Shown piece after piece: positions 8,078-11,927 of a DNA stretch of 11,927 nucleotides. Within the stretch, counting starts at the first letter, position 1. The number at the start of each line of letters is the position of its first letter. Source of the DNA: Phycisphaerales bacterium (GTDB taxonomy: Bacteria > Planctomycetota > Phycisphaerae > Tepidisphaerales > Tepidisphaeraceae); assembly GCA_028288775.1 (NCBI GenBank), contig JAQGHP010000676.1, positions 1-11,927 of the forward strand, given 5' to 3'. Position numbers and translations under genes: made by a program. The notes beneath the pieces are model-generated. The model saw only the letters and a program-made list of their open reading frames with translations. It did no database searches and was not told the origin of the DNA.

Positions 8078-8184
8078 AAACATATCGGCTTACTCCCACA
8101 GCTCAGCACGATCTGGACGCGATCGCCGAATACATTGCGGTCGAGGCTTCCGTCGAACGAGCGTTTCTGGCACGCAGACTCTGA
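8074..8184 (+). pseudogene. parE: Truncated ParE-like toxin remnant
   Basis: The ATG at 8074 overlaps the parD stop (ATGA). The frame encodes M-K-T-Y-R-L-T-P-T-A-Q-H-D-L-D-A-I-A-E-Y-I-A, a typical start of the RelE/ParE fold (first strand plus first helix, A-x-x-D-L-x-x-I-x-x-Y-I). It stops at TGA (8182-8184) after 36 residues, whereas family members are about 90-105. The beta-sheet core and C-terminal toxic region are missing. None of the downstream frames before the EIIA gene shows a convincing ParE continuation, so a deletion or replacement around 8160 is more likely than a simple frameshift. A toxic product is not expected. An alternative is a short functional peptide, which I consider unlikely. 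Confidence 0.75.
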
Positions 8185-8270
8185 GGCTATTCAGGATGGG
8201 GACCGTCCGACCCCGTCTTTCCAATTAGTCGTGTTCCGAATCGAACCTTCCATTGCCTCCCTCCCCCGAT

Positions 8271-8293
8271 GTGGATACCATCTTGGTTTCCAC
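8271..8293 (+). promoter_or_regulatory. Inverted repeat upstream of the EIIA gene
   Basis: Arms GTGGATACCA (8271-8280) and TGGTTTCCAC (8284-8293) pair at 9 of 10 positions around a TCT loop, ending 33 bases before the EIIA start. It may be a leader hairpin, an operator, or the end of an older transcript from parD. No clear promoter was recognised in 8185-8326, and the rest of that stretch shows nothing I can name. Confidence 0.35.
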
Positions 8294-8326
8294 CAACCTC
8301 GCGCGTCGAGCCCGACCCGGAGTAAG

Positions 8327-8794
8327 ATGAGTATGCGTTTGAGCGAGATCCTGAAGCCGCAGAACATCAAAGTGTCGCTGGACGCCAAAAATAAGGCGGA
8401 AGCGATCGCCGAACTGGTGAACCTGCTGGCCGCGAACGCGGAGATTACCGATCCCAAGCAAGTGCTGGAGGCGGTCCTCGACCGCGAGGCCACCCGCACC
8501 ACCGGAATCGGCAACGGCCTGGCGATTCCCCACGGCAAGTGTAACGGCACCGGCCATCTTTCGATGGCCATCGGCCGCCCCGCCACCCCGATCGATTTCC
8601 AGGCCCTCGACGGCCGCCCCGTTACGTTGATCTGGTTGCTGACTTCCCCCCCCGACAAGACCGGCCCCCATATTCATGCCCTCGCGCGCATCAGCCGGCT
8701 GATGACCATCGACAAGTTCCGCCAGGCCCTGGCGACCGCGAAGACTTCGCAGGAACTCTACGACGTGATCGTGCAGCAAGAAAACGCGCTCTAA
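8327..8794 (+). CDS. ptsN: PTS EIIA type-2 domain protein, PtsN (EIIA-Ntr)-like
   Basis: A 155-residue single-domain protein, close to the length of E. coli PtsN. The hallmark T-G-I-G-N-G-L-A-I-P-H-G-K spans residues 59-71, with the phosphorylatable His at 69; this wording matches EIIA-Ntr more closely than sugar-transporting fructose EIIA. The later H-I-H-A-L-A-R-I-S-R-L and S-Q-E-L-Y-D-V-I segments are also typical of the fold. In the nitrogen-related PTS the His receives phosphate from NPr and the protein regulates rather than transports; no EIIB/EIIC, HPr/NPr or rpoN neighbour is visible, so its partners are unknown. Two in-frame ATGs (8327 and 8333) are possible: GGAG at 8319-8322 lies 4 bases from the first and 10 from the second, so the start is uncertain by two codons. 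Longer upstream extensions run through unrelated sequence and are rejected. Confidence 0.9.
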   Translation: MSMRLSEILKPQNIKVSLDAKNKAEAIAELVNLLAANAEITDPKQVLEAVLDREATRTTGIGNGLAIPHGKCNGTGHLSMAIGRPATPIDFQALDGRPVTLIWLLTSPPDKTGPHIHALARISRLMTIDKFRQALATAKTSQELYDVIVQQENAL

Positions 8795-8884
8795 TCGCGG
8801 CCCATCTATCGACAATTGCCTGGTGCCACGCTAAACCGAAGTAGCGATCCGCAGCTTTCCAGAGCCGGGGCGTGCGGCACCGGT

Positions 8885-8899
8885 CGGGCCGCAGGCCCG
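8885..8899. terminator. Short hairpin between convergent ptsN and htrA
   Basis: CGGGCC / GGCCCG, a perfect 6-bp stem with a GCA loop, in the 146-bp gap between two convergent genes. It could serve both strands, but no T-run follows on either side. It is the only structure I see in this gap. Confidence 0.3.
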
Positions 8900-8940
8900 C
8901 TTCGAAGTTGGCCGAGAACGAGTATTAGACGGTCGAGCTG

Positions 8941-10422
8941 TTACGGCTCGGCGGAGACGATTTGCTTGGGCTTGGCCAGCTCGATGCCGCACGCATCGGG
9001 GGCGGTGTCGTTGAGGATGTGCTGAAGCGCCACGACGTCCGCCACGGGCTTGCCTGCGATCGAAGTGATCACCGAGCCCTGGGCGACGCCTTCCTTCAGC
9101 ATCGGGCTCTTGGGATCGATCGCGATCACCATCAGCCCGCCGACCGGGCGCTGCTTTGCCGAACCGAAATCCCAGTTCGCCGGGACCGGGCCCAGTAACA
9201 TTCCGCGCCAGCGAAGGCGCTGGCTTTCGCGGGTGACCGCAACGGACGGGGCGGGGCGTCGGATCGGTGTGACGCCGACGGACAGTTGCTTGCCGCCGCG
9301 ATAGACGATCGCGGTGAGCTTCTGATCGACGGGAGCCTCGCCCGCGACGCGTACGAACTGATCGCTGTTGCCCACGGAATGCCCGTTGAACATCGCAATC
9401 ACGTCGCCTAGTTGAAGCTTGGCAGCCGCGGCGGGCGAATTGGACTCGACCGACTCCACCTTCACCCCGGTCTCTTCGCCTAGACCCGCTTCCTTCCGTT
9501 CCTGCGCGCTGGGCGAGCTCACGCGAACACCCAGCCAGCTGTACACCACTTCGTGTCCGTGCTTGAGGTCTTCGATTTCCTGCCGAATGCGGCCGGTGAC
9601 CGGAATCGCAAAACCGATCCCGTTGGTGAACTTCTGCGGGAGAATGACGGCGGCATTGATGCCAATCACGTCCCCGTGGAGATCGAACAGCGGCCCGCCG
9701 GAATTGCCCGGGTTGATTTGAGCCGTGGTCTGAATGAGATCGGAGTAGAGCCGATCTTCCTTGCTCGATAGCTTGGGGAGTGAGCGGTTGGTGGCGCTAA
9801 CGACGCCCACGCTCACCGCCATTTCCCCCCCGCCGGCCAGGCCGTATGGATTTCCCAGCGCGATCGCCCATTGCCCGCGTTTCACCGCCGCCGGCGCGAA
9901 ATGCGCGACCGGCATGTGCGATGCGGGAATCTTCAAAACGGCCAGATCCGCGCGCGGGTCGGAGCCGACGATGATGGCCGGGTAGACTTTGTGGTCGTCA
10001 GTGGTCACCCACAAGTGTTGGTTGTTGGCGACGACGTGGTCGTTGGTGACGATGTAGCCGTCTGGATCGACAATGAATCCGGTGCCGACCGTGCGGTCCA
10101 CCGGGTCGAGCATGGCGGCGAGTTTCTCGGGATTGATGCGGTTGGTTCGTAGGGCGTCGTCCGCCTCCACTGTGGCATCGGTCGCCGAGATGGCGACGAC
10201 GGATGGGGCGGCACTACGGGCCACCTCTTCGAACCGCTTCTCGAGATCGGCCGCTCCGAAGTTGTCGGAGACTTCCAGCTTTGGTGAGCCGCTCGGCGAA
10301 GGCGGCGCTTGCGCCGCACGGCCGGGGGACACCCCGATGGAGTTGCAGGAGAGAAGAAATCCGGAAAGCGAAAACAGCGCAATGGCCCCGCGGCGTGCGC
10401 TGCGCACGATACATCTGCCCAT
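8941..10422 (-). CDS. htrA: HtrA/Deg-family serine protease, two PDZ domains, probable lipoprotein
   Basis: A 493-residue protein of DegP/DegQ-like layout. Residues 1-26 look like an export signal (arginines at 3, 7, 10 and 11, hydrophobic stretch 12-24) ending in L-L-S-C; Cys26 would be the lipidation site, with Leu at -2 being slightly off consensus. A Pro/Ser-rich linker follows. The trypsin-like domain (about 65-290) shows the full triad: His129 in T-N-D-H-V-V, Asp159 in R-A-D-L-A-V-L, and Ser241 in N-P-G-N-S-G-G-P. The first PDZ covers about 295-385, starting Y-S-W-L-G-V-R-V and including L-Q-L-G-D-V-I. The second, more divergent one covers about 395-475 (G-V-A-Q-G-S-V-I-T-S-I-A-G-K-P-V). 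The family degrades or chaperones misfolded envelope proteins. The ATG at 10420-10422 is chosen for the signal peptide; GGGG lies 6 bases upstream. It sits 359 bp downstream of recA on the same strand, with a candidate promoter of its own. The C-terminus ends shortly after PDZ2. Confidence 0.94.
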   Translation of the reverse strand: MGRCIVRSARRGAIALFSLSGFLLSCNSIGVSPGRAAQAPPSPSGSPKLEVSDNFGAADLEKRFEEVARSAAPSVVAISATDATVEADDALRTNRINPEKLAAMLDPVDRTVGTGFIVDPDGYIVTNDHVVANNQHLWVTTDDHKVYPAIIVGSDPRADLAVLKIPASHMPVAHFAPAAVKRGQWAIALGNPYGLAGGGEMAVSVGVVSATNRSLPKLSSKEDRLYSDLIQTTAQINPGNSGGPLFDLHGDVIGINAAVILPQKFTNGIGFAIPVTGRIRQEIEDLKHGHEVVYSWLGVRVSSPSAQERKEAGLGEETGVKVESVESNSPAAAAKLQLGDVIAMFNGHSVGNSDQFVRVAGEAPVDQKLTAIVYRGGKQLSVGVTPIRRPAPSVAVTRESQRLRWRGMLLGPVPANWDFGSAKQRPVGGLMVIAIDPKSPMLKEGVAQGSVITSIAGKPVADVVALQHILNDTAPDACGIELAKPKQIVSAEP

Positions 10423-10460
10423 TCGTGACCCCGGCGAACGTAAAACAACCCGTTAGCCCA

Positions 10461-10482
10461 GAGACCCGGGAGCCCGGATCTC
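10461..10482. repeat. Imperfect 22-bp palindrome upstream of htrA
   Basis: Arms GAGACCCGGG (10461-10470) and CCCGGATCTC (10473-10482) are complementary at 9 of 10 positions with a 2-base centre. It lies 39-60 bases upstream of the htrA ATG. The short centre fits a protein-binding palindrome better than an RNA hairpin, but no regulator is known. Confidence 0.4.
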
Positions 10483-10489
10483 ACGCCGC

Positions 10490-10523
10490 GGCCGCTTTCC
10501 CGCATAGCCTCGGGAAAGCGGCC
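10490..10523 (-). terminator. Strong 13-bp stem-loop between recA and htrA
   Basis: Perfect inverted repeat: GGCCGCTTTCCCG (10490-10502) and CGGGAAAGCGGCC (10511-10523), with an 8-base loop. It is far from the recA stop (about 260 bases) and about 68 bases upstream of the htrA ATG. It could be a late terminator for recA or a stable structure in the htrA leader. No T-run follows on either strand. The 8-base loop is the same size as that of the hairpin after the PKD gene. Confidence 0.5.
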
Positions 10524-10609
10524 TCGACGTTTCGATCATTGCTCAGCAATCCGCAGGCCCGAAGCCACACGACGCCATGTTTGACGTCCGTCGGTCCCTA
10601 AATTTGCGG

Positions 10610-10639
10610 ATTACTCCGGCGTTATCAACGCCTTGTCAA
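10610..10639 (-). promoter_or_regulatory. Candidate htrA promoter with a palindrome in its spacer
   Basis: On the minus strand a perfect TTGACA (10639 to 10634) is followed after 18 bases by AGTAAT (10615 to 10610; 4 of 6 to TATAAT). A perfect hairpin sequence, GGCGTT-ATC-AACGCC on the plus strand (10618-10632), lies wholly within the spacer, where a bound repressor would block polymerase. The predicted transcript would have a leader of about 180 bases containing the stem at 10490-10523. Confidence 0.4.
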
Positions 10640-10753
10640 CTTCAAGGGTTTTCAGAAACGGTCGCCATCTCGCCGTTGGCAGGGGGGTGCGGCCAAGGCC
10701 GCGCCCTGTGCAATCGACGTCAGCAGTTCGCCAGGGTGCCGATTTGTTAAGCA

Positions 10754-10783
10754 GCCCGCCGGGCGGACCGCAGTTGGGCGGTC
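10754..10783 (-). terminator. Weak recA 3' hairpins
   Basis: On the minus strand a perfect 6-bp stem (GACCGC / GCGGTC, 10766-10783, loop of 6) overlaps the first bases of the recA stop codon region. It is followed by a small 4-bp G+C hairpin (10754-10764). The downstream sequence, TGCTTAACAAATC, has no real U-run. This is a possible terminator with low certainty. Confidence 0.3.
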
Positions 10784-11921
10784 AGACCGCCGATCCCGCA
10801 AGCTCGTCCGCGTCTTCTTCCAGCGGCGTGTCCAGGGCACGCTTGGCGCTCGGGAGGCCCTTGCTCTTAAGAACGGCCTCCCGAATCTCATCGGCCAGAT
10901 CTTTATTGACCGAGAGAAATTGCTTGGCGTTTTCGCGGCCTTGCCCGAGCCGCGTTGAGCCGTAATTATACCACGCGCCGCTCTTCTCGACAACATTGCT
11001 CAGCGCTGCCAGGTCAAGTAAATCGCCTTCGTAGCTGATGCCACGATCGAACATGATGTCGAACTCCGCGTCGCGGAATGGCGGCGCGATCTTGTTCTTC
11101 ACCACGCGGGCCCGGGTGCGGTTGCCGATGGAGACCTCCGCCTCCTTGATCGTTCCCGTTCGGCGGACGTCGATACGGATCGACGAGTAAAACTTCAGCG
11201 CCCTTCCGCCCGGCGTCGTCTCGGGATTGCCGAACATCACGCCGATCTTCTCGCGCAACTGGTTGATGAAAACCACCGTGCATTTGCTCTTGGAGATCGC
11301 CCCCGTGAGTTTGCGCAACGCCTGCGACATGAGGCGGGCCTGCAGGCCCACGTGGCTGTCGCCCATCTCGCCTTCGATTTCCGCACGGGGAATGAGTGCC
11401 GCGACGGAATCGACGACTATCAATTCCACAGCATTGGAACGCACGAGCATTTCGCAGATTTCCAGGGCCTGCTCGCCCGTGTCGGGCTGGCTGACGAGCA
11501 GATCGTTCAGCTGCACCCCCAGCCGCTTGGCCCAGGAGGGATCGAGCGCGTGCTCGGCATCAATGAACGCCGCCACGCCGCCCAGCTTCTGTGCGTTGGC
11601 GATGACATGAAGCATGAGGGTGGTCTTGCCGCTGGATTCGGGACCGAACACCTCGACCACGCGGCCCTTGGGAATGCCCTGCCCGCCGAGGGCGATGTCG
11701 AGGCTCAGGCTGCCGGTGGGAATGCCTTCGATGACCTGAATATTTTCGCCGTCAAGCTTCATGACGGCTCCCTTGCCGAACTGCTTTTCGATCTGCTGTA
11801 CGGCACGGGAAAGCGCTGAATCGCGGGCGGGGTTGCTCGGGATTTCAACCTTTACGGGCTTGGGCGGGGTGGCGTGCGCGGAATCCTTCTTCGCATCCGC
11901 CTTTTCGGTGGACTTGGCCAT
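10782..11921 (-). CDS. recA: RecA recombinase
   Basis: A complete 379-residue RecA. It is the cytosolic ATP-dependent strand-exchange protein of homologous recombination and the co-protease that triggers LexA cleavage. Visible motifs: Walker A G-P-E-S-S-G-K-T at 93-100; F-I-D-A-E-H-A-L-D-P at 119-128, with the ATP-hydrolysis Glu at 123; Walker B L-I-V-V-D-S at 167-172; the DNA-binding loop L1 around 176-205; F-I-N-Q at 218-221, with the allosteric Gln at 221; and L2 around 222-242, including G-N-P-E-T-T-P-G-G. It is longer than the 353-residue E. coli protein because about 26 Ala/Lys/Pro-rich residues precede the conserved I-E-K-Q-F-G-K-G (44-51). The C-terminal tail is acidic (E-E-D-A-D-E), as in the family. 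No intein is present. The ATG is at 11919-11921; its upstream control region, including any SOS box, lies outside the window. Confidence 0.97.
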   Translation of the reverse strand: MAKSTEKADAKKDSAHATPPKPVKVEIPSNPARDSALSRAVQQIEKQFGKGAVMKLDGENIQVIEGIPTGSLSLDIALGGQGIPKGRVVEVFGPESSGKTTLMLHVIANAQKLGGVAAFIDAEHALDPSWAKRLGVQLNDLLVSQPDTGEQALEICEMLVRSNAVELIVVDSVAALIPRAEIEGEMGDSHVGLQARLMSQALRKLTGAISKSKCTVVFINQLREKIGVMFGNPETTPGGRALKFYSSIRIDVRRTGTIKEAEVSIGNRTRARVVKNKIAPPFRDAEFDIMFDRGISYEGDLLDLAALSNVVEKSGAWYNYGSTRLGQGRENAKQFLSVNKDLADEIREAVLKSKGLPSAKRALDTPLEEDADELAGSAV

Positions 11922-11927
11922 GAGATG

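Larger units (their letters stand above)
10423..10781. other. recA-htrA intergenic region, 359 bp
   Basis: No credible coding frame or recognised RNA gene. It holds a candidate htrA promoter (10610-10639) and four inverted repeats: 10461-10482, 10490-10523, 10538-10550 (ATTGCT-C-AGCAAT, a near-perfect 13-base palindrome) and 10618-10632. Together they suggest a control region rather than decayed sequence. The 10640-10750 part shows nothing I can name. Confidence 0.5.

Noticed and set aside
8225..8815. Minus-strand frames opposite the EIIA gene
   Set aside because: The plus-strand frame has the full EIIA signature with the active-site His; the opposite frames show no family features.
10538..10550. 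Palindrome ATTGCT-C-AGCAAT as a LexA/SOS box
   Set aside because: It fits none of the SOS-box consensus types I know, and it lies downstream of recA rather than in front of it.

Overview
The window is G+C-rich and most consistent with a planctomycete (Planctomycetota, possibly Phycisphaerae). This is inference. It rests on the very large surface-type repeat protein whose C-terminus carries a planctomycete-style cassette with a dockerin-like calcium loop (D-F-N-R-D-G-Y-V-N-S-L-D), and on the mix of an ordinary metF, recA, PtsN-like EIIA and HtrA with hairpins that lack U-tracts. No rRNA or tRNA gene was recognised.

Layout: (1) bases 2-6457, plus strand: the 3' part of a giant PKD-repeat protein, open at the left edge, with 21 complete repeats plus one partial and a 216-residue C-terminal cassette. 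(2) 6458-6738: convergent intergenic region with a strong stem-loop just after the stop and a REP-like double palindrome. (3) 6739-7614, minus: metF (5,10-methylenetetrahydrofolate reductase), with a perfect TATAAT upstream. (4) 7740-8184, plus: remnant of a ParDE toxin-antitoxin module. The ParD-like antitoxin is intact and has its own promoter, a palindromic candidate operator and an apparently leaderless start; the ParE toxin frame ends after 36 codons. (5) 8327-8794, plus: PtsN-like EIIA phosphocarrier. (6) 8941-10422, minus: HtrA/Deg serine protease with two PDZ domains and a probable lipoprotein signal. (7) 10423-10781: 359-bp gap upstream of htrA with several inverted repeats and a candidate promoter. 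(8) 10782-11921, minus: complete recA.

The genes do not form one pathway. metF, ptsN, htrA and recA are housekeeping or stress genes, each apparently with its own transcription unit; htrA follows recA on the same strand but 359 bp away. The most distinctive content is the repeat architecture of the giant gene (a block of thirteen repeats at exactly 270-bp spacing, twelve of which alternate as six two-repeat units of 540 bp) and the decayed ParDE locus that keeps its antitoxin and control region. I found no convincing wholly new multi-gene system here.
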